A DNA stretch of 36,588 nucleotides. Source: JAJPGZ01 sp038229295 (GTDB lineage: Bacteria > Verrucomicrobiota > Verrucomicrobiia > Chthoniobacterales > UBA10450). Location: assembly GCA_038229295.1 (NCBI GenBank), contig JBBROO010000031.1:1-36588 (forward strand), written 5' to 3'. Positions 1 to 8,932 of this stretch are shown one piece after another; positions within the stretch are counted from its first letter, which is position 1, and each line of letters begins with the position of its first letter. The notes beneath the pieces are model-generated. The model did not search any database, was not told the origin of the DNA, and worked only from the letters and a program-made list of their open reading frames with translations. Both the position numbers and the translations under genes were made by a program.

Positions 1-2223
1 ATTGACGATACCGATCTGGTCGAAACCCAGTCCGCCGCTGTTGTTCGTCTCACCCACGATGTTGCTCGCATTGGTCAGAATTCCATTACCCAAAACGCGG
101 TCCGCATTTTGCAGGATGAGCGTGCCACTACCGGTCAGCGTGACATCGCCTTGCAACACCAGATCGGTATAGCTGCCGGTCGAATTCAACAGAATCGTGC
201 CGTTGTTTGTAATGGCGCCACTGAGGAAAGTGCTCGTTCCATTGTTGCCGATAAAACTGCCGGCGTTCGTTAACGAGGTCAGGGTCGCGGTGGCCACGTT
301 GCGAATTACTCCGGTGCCGACGGTGTTGAAGGTGCCCCCGATTACATTTGCGCCGTTCGTTAATTGAACCTCGGAACCATTGAGCGCGGTAATGGTCGCG
401 TTGTTGGTGAAGGTGCCGCCGTTATAACCATTGAGCAGGAGGATCCCGCCGTTGCTCGCGCGCATGATCCCGTTGTTAACTAATCCGTTGGCCGCGTTTG
501 GATCGACATTAAGGGCAAGGCCCGAAACGTTGGCGTCGATAATGCCAGTGCCGCTATTGACGATACCGATCTGGTCGAAACCCAGTCCGCCGCTGTTGTT
601 CGTCTCACCCACGATGTTGCTCGCATTGGTCAGAATTCCATTACCCAAAACGCGGTCCGCATTTTGCAGGATGAGCGTGCCACTACCGGTCAGGGTGACA
701 TCGCCTTGCAACACCAGGTCGGTATAACTCCCGGTCGAATTCAACAGAATCGTGCCGTTGTTTGTAAGGGAGCCACTGAGGAAAGTGCTCGTGCCGTTAT
801 TGCCGATAAAACTGCCGGCGTTCGTTAACGAGGTCAGCGTCGCGGTGCTGACGTTACGAATAACACCGGAGCCTGCGGTCGTGAACGTGCCCCCGATCAC
901 ATTTGCGCCATTGGTTAATTGCACTTCCGAACCGTTCAACGCGGAAATGATATTGTTATTCGTGAACGTGCCGCCGTTGTAACCGTTGAGCAAAAGAATG
1001 CCACCGTTGCTCGCGCGCATGAGGCCGTTGTTAACGAGCCCGTTGGCCGCGTTTGGATCGACATTGAGCGCCAGGCCGGAGACGTTCGCGTCGATCAGCC
1101 CATTAGTGCTATTGACGATGCCGATCTGGTCGTAGCCGAGAGCGCCTGAATTGCTCGTCTCGCCCTGAATTGTGCTGTTGTTGGTCAACACGCCGTTGCC
1201 GAGAACACGGTCCGCATTTCGCAAGGTTAGCGTGCCGCTTCCATTCAAGCTGACATTTCCATTAATAAATAGATCGGTATAACTGCCGGTCGAATCGAGA
1301 AGGATGCTCCCGATATTGGTGATCGTGCCGGTCAAAGTCGTCGTCGTGCCATTGTTGGCGATGAAACTTCCCGCGTTTGTCAGCGAATCGAGCGTGGCGG
1401 AGCTGATGTTGCGGATAACGCCGGAACCGGCGGTGGTAAACGTGCCGCCGCTGACGACCGCCCCATTCGTCAACTGAACCTGCGAGCCATCCAAGGCGCG
1501 AATGACGTTATTATTCGTGAATACGCCGCCGTTGTATCCGTTGAGCAGCAGAATGCCACCGTTGCTCGCCTGCATCGTCCCGTTATTGGTCAATCCGTTC
1601 CCCGCGTTCGGATCGACATTGAGCGCCAGACCGGAAACGTTCGCCTCGATGAGGCCAGTCGCCTGATTGACAATGCCGATCTGATCGTAACCGAGACTGC
1701 CGGAGTTGCTCGTCTCGCCTCGAATCGTGCTCGCGTTCAGGAGCACGCCGCTGCCGAGAACACGGGCCGCGTTTTGCAAACTGAGCGTACCGCTGCCGGT
1801 CAATGTGACGTTACCGTTCACGACGAGATCGGTATAGCTACCGATGGAATTGAGAAGAATGTTCCCGGTGTTGGTGATGGTGCCGACCAGGAATGTGCTT
1901 GTGCCGTTATTGCCGATAAAGTTCCCGGCGTTCGTTAACGAAGTCAGTGTCGCGGTGCTAATGTTATAAATTCCGCCCGACCCGACCGTGGTTAAAATTC
2001 CACCGCTGATGTTCGCTCCATTTGTCAGTTGGACTTGAGAAGCGTCGAGCGCTGTGATCGTTCCGCCGGTGTTGTTGAAGCCGCCGCCGTTGTATCCATT
2101 GAGCAACAAAATTCCGCCGTTGCTCGCGCGCATGACCCCTTGGTTGATGAGGCCGTTCGCTGCGCTTGGATCGACATTCAACGCAAACCCGGAAACGTTC
2201 GCGTCGATCACGCCGCCGGATTG
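1..2223 (-). repeat. Tandem 555-558 bp coding repeats of the giant surface protein
   Basis: The landmark coding for DQIGIVN recurs at 1, 556, 1111, 1666 and 2224, giving periods of 555, 555, 555 and 558 bases (185-186 residues). Two further units start at 3847 and 4405, also 558 apart. Each unit carries the motifs ANVSGLALNVDPN, MRASNGGILLLNGYNGG and STGSYTDL in the same order. Bases 1-138 and 556-693 are identical; the remainder of these two units differs at many positions. The array continues beyond the left edge. Confidence 0.92.
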
Positions 2224-5200
2224 GTTAACGATTCCGATCTGGTCGTAACCGAGACCGCCACTGTTACTCGTCTCGCCCAGAATCGTATTATCGACGTTCG
2301 TCAAAATCCCACTCCCCAAGATTCGGTCGGCGTTTTGCAGCGTGATAGTTCCTCCACCGGAGAGTGTAAGATCGCCACCGAGAGCCAGATCGGTATAGCT
2401 GCCCGTCGAATTGAAAAGGAGATTGCCGCTGTTCGTGATCGCTCCGGACATCGATGTCGATGTTCCATTATCAAACAGAATTGTGCCCCCGCCGATAAAC
2501 CCCGCACCGGTGCCGAAACTGAAGTTGTTCGAAAACTGGATCTGCGCGCCGACATCGGCGAAGAACGTGCCGGACAACGCGCCCCCACCGGCGAAGCGCA
2601 ATGTCCCACTCTGCGAAGACATCGAACCACCGGCGTTATTCAGCGCCGCATTGAATGTGATTGTTCCTGGGCCCGACGCCGCTGTTTTCACCACCGTGCC
2701 GGAGTTGTTAAAGGTCACCGATCCGACGAACGCGTTGCTATTGTCAAAAGTGAGCTGGTAGTAGCCGCTGTTGCTAATCGTTAGGCCGCTGGCTGTCATC
2801 GCCGCCGACTGCGTGCTCGTGCCCGCGATCGTTAGGGCACCGCCGTTGATCGTACCGCCATCGTAAGTAAGCCCCGCGTTTAACGTCAGCGGATTATTCA
2901 AAACGAGCGTGCCGCCGCTCATGCTAAAATTTTCGATGGTAACGCCGCCGGCGAGGTCCTGGGTCAACATGCCGCTGTTCATCTGCGCGTTGAACAGATT
3001 CGCGCCGTTATTGTTCGGCACGATCATTGGATTCCAGACCGTCGCATCACTCCACAATCCGTTCGCTGCGCCGTTAAAGACGACTGTCGTAATGAGGCTC
3101 GAGCCGCTCGTGAAGTTAGAAAGGACGAGCGTGTTGCCGCTGTAGCTAACGAGGAACGAACCTGATTGATCCGACGTAAGCAGGCGCGTCCCCGAGAGAA
3201 CGTTGCCGAACGAGCCGCTGAAGTTCGATGTCGATGTTAGCAGCGTGAAGGAGTCGCTCTTCGAAACTGAATTCTGAAATCCGTTTGCGAAAGAGATCAC
3301 TAGATTGCCACTGAGCGCAACGGTGCCGTTGACATTGAGAGAGCTGTACTGGCTGCCCTGAGTTAATCCGCCGAGTTGAAAACTAAGCTGTGACGAACCG
3401 AGCAGTGTGAGATTCCCATTTACATTCAGGCCGTTCCCGCCGAGCGCGGGTAGCAATGTTGCGGCGTTGGAAATGTTTCCGTTGATCGTGCCGTGCGCGT
3501 CGATTAATCCGCCTTGGAAATCGAGTGTGCTCGTCGATGTCACCGTGCCGCCACGCATCTTGAAAGTGCCGGCCGTTTGCGTGTAACTGCCGGTCACATT
3601 CAGCGTGTTATTGTTAAGATCGACAATCCCGTTCGAAGTAACGTCGCCGGTAAATTGAAGCGCTCCGCCGGTGATCGCTTCGATCGTTCCGCTATTACTG
3701 AACGCACCGCCGCCGTTTCCGTTGAGCACGAGAATGCCGCCGTTACTCGCTCGCATGATGCCGGCATTCGCCAGCCCACCGCTGGCGCTTGGATCGACAT
3801 CGAGCGCGAATCCAGAAACGTTCGCATCGATCACACCGCCCGCCTGATTGATGATGCCGATCTGATCGAAGCCGAGACTGCCCAGGTTCTTCGTTTCGCC
3901 TTGGATCGTATTGTTGACATTGATCAACGTCCCGCTGCCAAGCACGCGCGCCGAAGTTGTCAGATTGATCGTCCCGCCGCCATTCAACGTCACGTCACCG
4001 TTCAGAACCAGATCGGTGAAGCTCCCGGTCGAATTTAGATCGATCGAACCGCTGTTTGTAATTGTGCCGGTCAGCGTCGTTGTCGTGCCGTCATCGGCCA
4101 CGAACTTCCCACTGTTGGTCAGGGAAATAAGCGAAGCGCCGCTGAAATTGCGGATCAGGCCCGTGCCGGACGTGCTTAAGGTTCCACCATTGATGACCGC
4201 GCCATTACGCAACTGAACTTCCGAGCCGTTCAACGCGGTGATGGTTCCGCCACCGTTATTAAAAATGCCGCTGTTGTTTCCATTCACGAACAACAAACCA
4301 CCGTTACTGGCCCGCAAGATTCCCTGATTGCTCAAGCCGCTACTGCCAGGATCGACATCGAGTGATTGCCCGGCAACGTTCGCATCGATCAACCCGCCCG
4401 CTTTATTTACGATACCGAGCTGGTCGGCTCCGAGACTCCCGCCGCTCGCCGTATCGCCATTGATCGTGCTCGCATTCGTTAAACTGCCGGCCCCGAGCAC
4501 GCGCGCCGGACCGAACAAAGTGAGCGCGCCGGTTCCCGTCAGTGTGACGGGAGAATTGATGAGAATATCGGAGCTCGCAAGAATCTGCGCGTCGTTCGTG
4601 ATCGAACCCGCAAAACTCATGAGCGTTCCGGCATCGAATTGAATCTGGCCGGTGCCCGCAAAACGCGAGCCGTTGGTGAAAACGTAATTGTTCCCAAACT
4701 CGACTATTGCGCCGAACGCAGCGGTGAATGTGCCGTTGCTCGTTCCGCCGCCGGAAATATTTAGCGTTCCCGATTGCGAGGTTACGGTGCCGGAATTGTT
4801 CAGCGCGTTATTAAAAATATCCGTGCCGCTACCGGTCGTCTTCTTCAACGTGCCGTTGTTATCGAAGCTGCCGAGCCCCACGAATACGCTGCTAGCGTCG
4901 AAGTTGATGTTGTAGGTGCCGCCGTTGCTGATGTTGATGTTGTTAATCGTGAACGGCGCCGATTGATTGCTTGTTCCGAAGATCGACAAGGTACCGTTGT
5001 TGATGGTGCCGCCGTTGTACTGCAGACCCGTGTTCAGCGTCAGTGGATTGGTTAGGAACAATGTTCCGCCATTCATGGTGAATTGTTGGATCGTGACCCC
5101 GCCGACGATGTCCTGCGTCAGCGTCCCGCTCGACATCGCCGCATCGAAGGTTTGCCCATTGCCGTTGTTAGGCACGACCGCGGGATTCCAACTGGCCGGG

Positions 5201-6048
5201 TCGCTCCAGTTTCCCGTGGCTGCTCCAGTAAATGTCGCGGTGACAAATGTTGGCGGCGACGTTGCTGTGAAATTCGCGCCGGTCGATGCGGCGACACTTT
5301 GGTAAATAGTGTTCACCAGATTGCTGTAAGCGGTGCCGTTGGATCCGTTAGCCTGGCCCGACGGGCTCCACTGGTTTGCGAAGCTTATCTGTTGTTCTGC
5401 AATCACCGCCGCGATCAAGTCCGCGTTCGGGAGCAGCGGGAAATCCGCGATCAGCGCTGAAGTCTTATAGAGTAATCCCGCATTAAACTTTACCGGCGGC
5501 ATAATGTGACCGTCCGGCGTCACCATGATCATTTCTCCGCCGGCTGCCGTCTGGCATTCGTTAGGGTTCGTTTTGGAACAAACCTGCCCACTCCCTTCGA
5601 GCACGTATATTTTTGTCGGCAAACCTTTGTTCGCTTCCATCAACGCCGTGCCACCAGTAATGGCCGCCGTTACTGCCGCCGTGCTCACCTTTACCGACGC
5701 ACCATCGCGCGGAACGGACACGAGAATTGCACCGCTGCCGAGATCGATCTGGCGTGCCCCCTCGTTGAAACTGAAAATCGTGTTCGCGCCCAGACGCGTG
5801 ATTGTCAGATCGGTGAACGTCAATTCCGCCCGCGATTCCGATCCCGTTCGCACCGCCGCTCCCTCGGCAACTTCATCACTGACTGTCGCCGGCCGCACCG
5901 CCTGACCGGCAACCAGTTTCACGTCTTTAATGATCTGCGTAACTCGCGCTTTTTTTAGCGACGCCGCCGGAGCGCCCGTCGATCCCGCAACGAGACACAG
6001 CAAAATACAAAACCAAAATCGCGTAGTCTTTCCCTTGGTCCCATTCAT
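1..6048 (-). CDS. Giant secreted repeat protein with N-terminal FecR-like domain (partial, 3' end beyond window)
   Basis: The minus strand is open from an ATG at 6048 to base 1, 2016 codons with no stop, so the C-terminus lies outside the window. A Shine-Dalgarno GGAG sits 12 bases upstream and overlaps the end of the FecR gene. The N-terminus is a signal peptide (about 28 residues, cleavage near GAPAAS). Residues about 30-150 form a FecR-like domain containing AAVRTGSESRAELTF. The rest is rich in Gly, Asn, Thr and Ser with recurring LTNxGxI and NSGTL segments, as in beta-helical adhesins and autotransporter-type repeat proteins. Two copies of a module starting GxWSDxxxWNPxxVPNN are each followed by 185-186 residue repeats. 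The likely role is surface adhesion or a structural matrix. The family is recognised only in general terms; the export route cannot be judged without the C-terminus. Confidence 0.85.
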   Translation of the reverse strand, partial: MNGTKGKTTRFWFCILLCLVAGSTGAPAASLKKARVTQIIKDVKLVAGQAVRPATVSDEVAEGAAVRTGSESRAELTFTDLTITRLGANTIFSFNEGARQIDLGSGAILVSVPRDGASVKVSTAAVTAAITGGTALMEANKGLPTKIYVLEGSGQVCSKTNPNECQTAAGGEMIMVTPDGHIMPPVKFNAGLLYKTSALIADFPLLPNADLIAAVIAEQQISFANQWSPSGQANGSNGTAYSNLVNTIYQSVAASTGANFTATSPPTFVTATFTGAATGNWSDPASWNPAVVPNNGNGQTFDAAMSSGTLTQDIVGGVTIQQFTMNGGTLFLTNPLTLNTGLQYNGGTINNGTLSIFGTSNQSAPFTINNINISNGGTYNINFDASSVFVGLGSFDNNGTLKKTTGSGTDIFNNALNNSGTVTSQSGTLNISGGGTSNGTFTAAFGAIVEFGNNYVFTNGSRFAGTGQIQFDAGTLMSFAGSITNDAQILASSDILINSPVTLTGTGALTLFGPARVLGAGSLTNASTINGDTASGGSLGADQLGIVNKAGGLIDANVAGQSLDVDPGSSGLSNQGILRASNGGLLFVNGNNSGIFNNGGGTITALNGSEVQLRNGAVINGGTLSTSGTGLIRNFSGASLISLTNSGKFVADDGTTTTLTGTITNSGSIDLNSTGSFTDLVLNGDVTLNGGGTINLTTSARVLGSGTLINVNNTIQGETKNLGSLGFDQIGIINQAGGVIDANVSGFALDVDPSASGGLANAGIMRASNGGILVLNGNGGGAFSNSGTIEAITGGALQFTGDVTSNGIVDLNNNTLNVTGSYTQTAGTFKMRGGTVTSTSTLDFQGGLIDAHGTINGNISNAATLLPALGGNGLNVNGNLTLLGSSQLSFQLGGLTQGSQYSSLNVNGTVALSGNLVISFANGFQNSVSKSDSFTLLTSTSNFSGSFGNVLSGTRLLTSDQSGSFLVSYSGNTLVLSNFTSGSSLITTVVFNGAANGLWSDATVWNPMIVPNNNGANLFNAQMNSGMLTQDLAGGVTIENFSMSGGTLVLNNPLTLNAGLTYDGGTINGGALTIAGTSTQSAAMTASGLTISNSGYYQLTFDNSNAFVGSVTFNNSGTVVKTAASGPGTITFNAALNNAGGSMSSQSGTLRFAGGGALSGTFFADVGAQIQFSNNFSFGTGAGFIGGGTILFDNGTSTSMSGAITNSGNLLFNSTGSYTDLALGGDLTLSGGGTITLQNADRILGSGILTNVDNTILGETSNSGGLGYDQIGIVNQSGGVIDANVSGFALNVDPSAANGLINQGVMRASNGGILLLNGYNGGGFNNTGGTITALDASQVQLTNGANISGGILTTVGSGGIYNISTATLTSLTNAGNFIGNNGTSTFLVGTITNTGNILLNSIGSYTDLVVNGNVTLTGSGTLSLQNAARVLGSGVLLNASTIRGETSNSGSLGYDQIGIVNQATGLIEANVSGLALNVDPNAGNGLTNNGTMQASNGGILLLNGYNGGVFTNNNVIRALDGSQVQLTNGAVVSGGTFTTAGSGVIRNISSATLDSLTNAGSFIANNGTTTTLTGTITNIGSILLDSTGSYTDLFINGNVSLNGSGTLTLRNADRVLGNGVLTNNSTIQGETSNSGALGYDQIGIVNSTNGLIDANVSGLALNVDPNAANGLVNNGLMRASNGGILLLNGYNGGTFTNNNIISALNGSEVQLTNGANVIGGTFTTAGSGVIRNVSTATLTSLTNAGSFIGNNGTSTFLSGSLTNNGTILLNSTGSYTDLVLQGDVTLTGSGTLILQNADRVLGNGILTNASNIVGETNNSGGLGFDQIGIVNSGTGIIDANVSGLALNVDPNAANGLVNNGIMRASNGGILLLNGYNGGTFTNNATITALNGSEVQLTNGANVIGGTFNTVGTGVIRNVATATLTSLTNAGSFIGNNGTSTFLSGAITNNGTILLNSTGSYTDLVLQGDVTLTGSGTLILQNADRVLGNGILTNASNIVGETNNSGGLGFDQIGIVN

Positions 6049-6059
6049 AATACTTTCTC

Positions 6060-6899
6060 CTATCGTGAAATCCCTCTCGCTGTATTGATCGCCGCCAGTG
6101 ATTCTGGATCGGCCTGCAAAGATGTCGGTGGAATTGGCGTCGCCGATGTTGCCGCGGGCGAATCGGTTTTTTCTCCCGGCGTTGGATCGACAAGTGAAAC
6201 CACCGAGCCATTTCCAAAAATCACCAGATTGGTATCGATCAAATTCTTTTTCGACTTCGCCTTCTCCTGCTTCCGACCTTCTGACGCCATCAACATTGCG
6301 CTCCGCAACGGTGCGAATTCTCCAATCAGTCGGCAGGTTTTCACAAACCGCTCCACGTCGAAATCAACCGCTCCGCTTAACGCCGCCTTCGCATCACCGA
6401 ACACCATTTGCCCCGAGCCCACGATGACTGAATCTCCCAAGTGCCCCGGCCGATATAAACGTGCCGTCCCCTGCAACACGAGAAATTTGAAAACGCTCCC
6501 GTGATTTTCGAACACGGCCGTTGTGCCGTTAATGGCCGCGCCAATTGTTCCGGTTAAGATCTTCGCCCCGCGCGTGTTCCTCGGAATCTCGAACAGCGCC
6601 ACTCCCTGCTCGAGATGAAGCGTTCGCGTGCCGTTATTGAAATGACATGAGCTCTTTGCACCTAACCGCACCTTGGCGCCACTCGCGAACGTGAGCTCTG
6701 CGCGCGAGTCAGCGCCCGTCCGGACCGCCGCGTTTTCATGCACATTTTCGTTCAGCGCCGCCCTTCTTTCCGTCATCCCTGTCGCCACCAGTCGGACATC
6801 GTGGCTAATCGCTGTGATGCTTGCCTGATTGACTTCGGCCGCCGCGCCGATTCCGGGAGTAACCACTATCAGAAAAAGAGCGAGGAGGAATCTAGGCAT
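6060..6899 (-). CDS. Secreted FecR-domain protein
   Basis: The frame is open from 6995, but the start at 6899 is preferred because MPRFLLALFLIVVTPGIGAA is a clean signal peptide. The resulting protein has about 279 residues. A FecR-like domain follows, with HDVRLVATG, AAVRTGADSRAELTF and a later LTGTIGAAINGTTA stretch. FecR in iron uptake is an anti-sigma regulator, but free-standing secreted FecR domains in this type of genome are usually of unknown function. The C-terminus is Pro/Ser/Thr-rich and unstructured. The stop lies 11 bases before the giant repeat protein start, so the two are very probably co-transcribed. Its domain aligns by eye along its whole length with the N-terminal domain of that neighbour, which suggests duplication. 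No cognate sigma factor is visible here. Confidence 0.8.
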   Translation of the reverse strand: MPRFLLALFLIVVTPGIGAAAEVNQASITAISHDVRLVATGMTERRAALNENVHENAAVRTGADSRAELTFASGAKVRLGAKSSCHFNNGTRTLHLEQGVALFEIPRNTRGAKILTGTIGAAINGTTAVFENHGSVFKFLVLQGTARLYRPGHLGDSVIVGSGQMVFGDAKAALSGAVDFDVERFVKTCRLIGEFAPLRSAMLMASEGRKQEKAKSKKNLIDTNLVIFGNGSVVSLVDPTPGEKTDSPAATSATPIPPTSLQADPESLAAINTARGISR

Positions 6900-7038
6900 A
6901 ATGGCGAAAGCCGAGAAGTATTGCCGGTAAAGACGCAATAAGTGAAGCGCCAAATGCAGCGACTTCCGAATCGCCTTGCAAGATCGACATCTCACTCCGC
7001 TTTACCCGGCGCGGCTTCCGCGCGAGTGTCGCGCGCGG

Positions 7039-7968
7039 ATGAAAAGAACGAACTGGCGAATTGTTATGGCCTGGCTGACGCTTTGCCTCGTCTGGAGTTC
7101 CACCTGGCTCGCCATCAAAGTCGGCCTGCGCGATTTGCCGCCCATCTCCTTCGTCACTCTCCGATTTTCCATCGCCATCGTCGTCCTCGTCGCGGTGTCG
7201 TTAGGCCGGGTCCCGCTCCTGCCGCGACGCCGCGCCGATTATTTCGTGCTCGCTCTCACCGGCGTCCTCATGTTCGCGATCAATTATGCCGTGCTCTTTT
7301 GGGCTGAGCTGCATGTCTCGTCGGGTCTCGCCGCCGTTTTGCAAGCGACCATCCCCATCTTCGGAATCGTCTTTGCGCATTGGATGTTGCCGGACGAACC
7401 AATGCGCTGGCAAAAAATCGGCGGCGCACTCATTGCGCTCGGTGGCGTCGCCGTGATCTGCGCCCGCTTACTCGACTTTAACGGCCCGCTCGCATTTTGG
7501 GGCGGCGTCGGAATTGTCGTTGGCGCCGCCAGCGCCGCCTACTCAAACGTGCTCCTGAAAGCGCGCGCGATTCAACTCGCTCCCGCCATGCTCGCCGCGT
7601 GGCAAATGATTTTCGGTACCGCTCCGTTGCTCGTCGTCGGATTTGCCGTCGACGGAAACCCGTTGCGCTTCCACTGGACCACCATGTCGATCTTTTGTTT
7701 GCTCTACCTGGCTGTCATCGGGTCCGCGCTCACTTTTTTGCTTCTCTACTGGCTCCTGCCGCGCATGTCAGTGACAAACCTGCAAACCATCTCGCTCATC
7801 ACTCCGCCCGGCGCGGTCATGCTCGGCTGGTGGATCGGCGGCGAAACATTTCCCCTCTGGTCGTTGTTAGGCGCGGGATTTGTTCTGATCGGCGTCTGGA
7901 TGATTTTTCGCAAGACCATCGATCCGGCACAGGCGGAAGTTGCCCTCGCAGTAGCAGACCGCGGCTGA
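7039..7968 (+). CDS. EamA/DMT-family inner-membrane transporter
   Basis: About 309 residues with roughly ten hydrophobic segments in two halves, the layout of drug/metabolite exporters (EamA, PF00892). The first half has WSSTWLAIKVGLRDLPP and the typical GxxxFxxxYxxxFWAxxxxSSGLAAVL pattern. The second half ends with PPGAVMLGWWIGGE and a G-rich final helix. The frame is open from 6976, but the start at 7039 (MKRTNW) places the first helix normally; a Met nine codons further in is also possible. The gene is divergent from the FecR gene and converges on ku with one base between stops. The substrate cannot be told from sequence; this family exports amino acids, metabolites or drugs. Confidence 0.88.
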   Translation: MKRTNWRIVMAWLTLCLVWSSTWLAIKVGLRDLPPISFVTLRFSIAIVVLVAVSLGRVPLLPRRRADYFVLALTGVLMFAINYAVLFWAELHVSSGLAAVLQATIPIFGIVFAHWMLPDEPMRWQKIGGALIALGGVAVICARLLDFNGPLAFWGGVGIVVGAASAAYSNVLLKARAIQLAPAMLAAWQMIFGTAPLLVVGFAVDGNPLRFHWTTMSIFCLLYLAVIGSALTFLLLYWLLPRMSVTNLQTISLITPPGAVMLGWWIGGETFPLWSLLGAGFVLIGVWMIFRKTIDPAQAEVALAVADRG

Positions 7969-7969
7969 G

Positions 7970-8827
7970 TTACGCTGCCGCCCGACGCTTTTGCTTTACG
8001 AGTGTCGATGTCGATCTTCGCGCACCGTTTCCATTTTTGCCGCGCTTCACCCGCACGGATTGGCTGCGGTTCAGACTTTCCTGTAACACTTTGACCAAAT
8101 CGACCACGTTCGTGCTGCGCGGCGCGGCGGCCGGTAATGCGGGCATCTGTTTGTTCTTCGCTTTTTGTTCGATCATCTCCATGACGGCCTCGCGATATTC
8201 ATCGCGATACTTTTCCGGTTCCCACTTCACCGACATGCTATCAACGAGCGCTTGCGCCATCTTCAGTTCCTTTTCGTTCAACGCCGCGCTCGGACCGTGA
8301 CTCAATTCTTCCGCGCTCAGAATTTCACTCGCGAAATGCATCAGCTCCAGAATCAAAAATAATCCGTCCGGCTTCACCGCCGCCAGATGCTCGCGATTGC
8401 TGATGACCACTTTGGCGATGCCGATCTTGCCCGTCCCGCTCAGCGCCTTGTGCAAAAGCGCGTAGGCTTTTTCGCCGCCCTTCTGTGGCTCCAGGAAATA
8501 CGGCTTGTAGAAAAATTTCGGGTCGACCTGCTCAAGATCGACAAAGTCCGTGATGTCGATCGAGTGCGTCGATTCAATGCGCACCTTCTCGAAATCTTCG
8601 TCGCTTAAAACAATGAAGCGTCCGCGTTCGTACTCGAAACCTTTCACGATCTGGTCGGCGGTGACTTCTTTCATATCCGCTTCCGCGACCTTTTTATATT
8701 TGATCGGACTGAGATCGGTTTTGCGCAATTGCCGGAAGCTAAGCTTCTCTTCGCGCGTGGCCGGATAAACCGCGATCGGAATATAAACCAATCCGAAGCT
8801 GATGCTGCCTTTCCATGTGGGACGCAT
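7970..8827 (-). CDS. ku: Ku-family DNA end-binding protein
   Basis: 285 residues from the start at 8827, chosen because AAGGAG lies in good position and MRPTWKGSISFGLVYIP is the standard bacterial Ku N-terminus; the frame extends 14 codons further upstream. The Ku core (PF02735) covers most of the protein, with GFEYERGRFIVLSDEDFE and YFLEPQKGGEKAYALL recognisable. The C-terminal tail of about 35 residues is Lys/Arg-rich, as in Ku proteins that thread onto DNA and recruit ligase. Bacterial Ku forms a homodimeric ring on double-strand ends and recruits LigD for non-homologous end joining. A ligD gene lies 0.8 kb upstream on the same strand. Two copies of the AAGATCGACA repeat fall in the gene, one of them in the basic tail. 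Confidence 0.96.
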   Translation of the reverse strand: MRPTWKGSISFGLVYIPIAVYPATREEKLSFRQLRKTDLSPIKYKKVAEADMKEVTADQIVKGFEYERGRFIVLSDEDFEKVRIESTHSIDITDFVDLEQVDPKFFYKPYFLEPQKGGEKAYALLHKALSGTGKIGIAKVVISNREHLAAVKPDGLFLILELMHFASEILSAEELSHGPSAALNEKELKMAQALVDSMSVKWEPEKYRDEYREAVMEMIEQKAKNKQMPALPAAAPRSTNVVDLVKVLQESLNRSQSVRVKRGKNGNGARRSTSTLVKQKRRAAA

Positions 8828-8864
8828 AACCAATCTCCTTTTTAAAGCGGGGAATGTCGTTTCG

Positions 8865-8884
8865 GACAATTGTGAACAATTGTC
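8865..8884. promoter_or_regulatory. Palindromic operator-like site upstream of ku
   Basis: A perfect 9-2-9 inverted repeat, GACAATTGT-GA-ACAATTGTC, lies 37 bases before the ku start codon. It also reads as two direct copies of the self-complementary octamer ACAATTGT. A TTGACA hexamer on the minus strand (8881-8886) overlaps one edge and could be a -35 element, though no good -10 is seen 17 bases on. A repressor or activator dimer site is the simplest reading; the protein is unknown. Confidence 0.5.
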
Positions 8885-8932
8885 AATAACCTTCTCCCCT
8901 TGCTTGTCGATCCAAGCACGAAGTGTTCCGGC

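Noticed and set aside
1..2223. Regular repeats at the left end as a CRISPR array
   Set aside because: The period is 555 bases, in frame and coding throughout; there are no short direct repeats with unique spacers.
511..4358. GGATCGACAT copies in each adhesin repeat unit (for example near 511, 1061, 3790, 4350) as further motif members
   Set aside because: They encode the conserved NVDP or DVDP of each unit and differ from the motif at the second base, so protein repetition explains them; they were not counted.
431..5958. Many medium-length plus-strand frames across 1-6000, for example 2029-2784
   Set aside because: They are antisense shadows of the repetitive adhesin gene on the minus strand and repeat with its 555-base period; no ribosome binding sites or protein families are seen.
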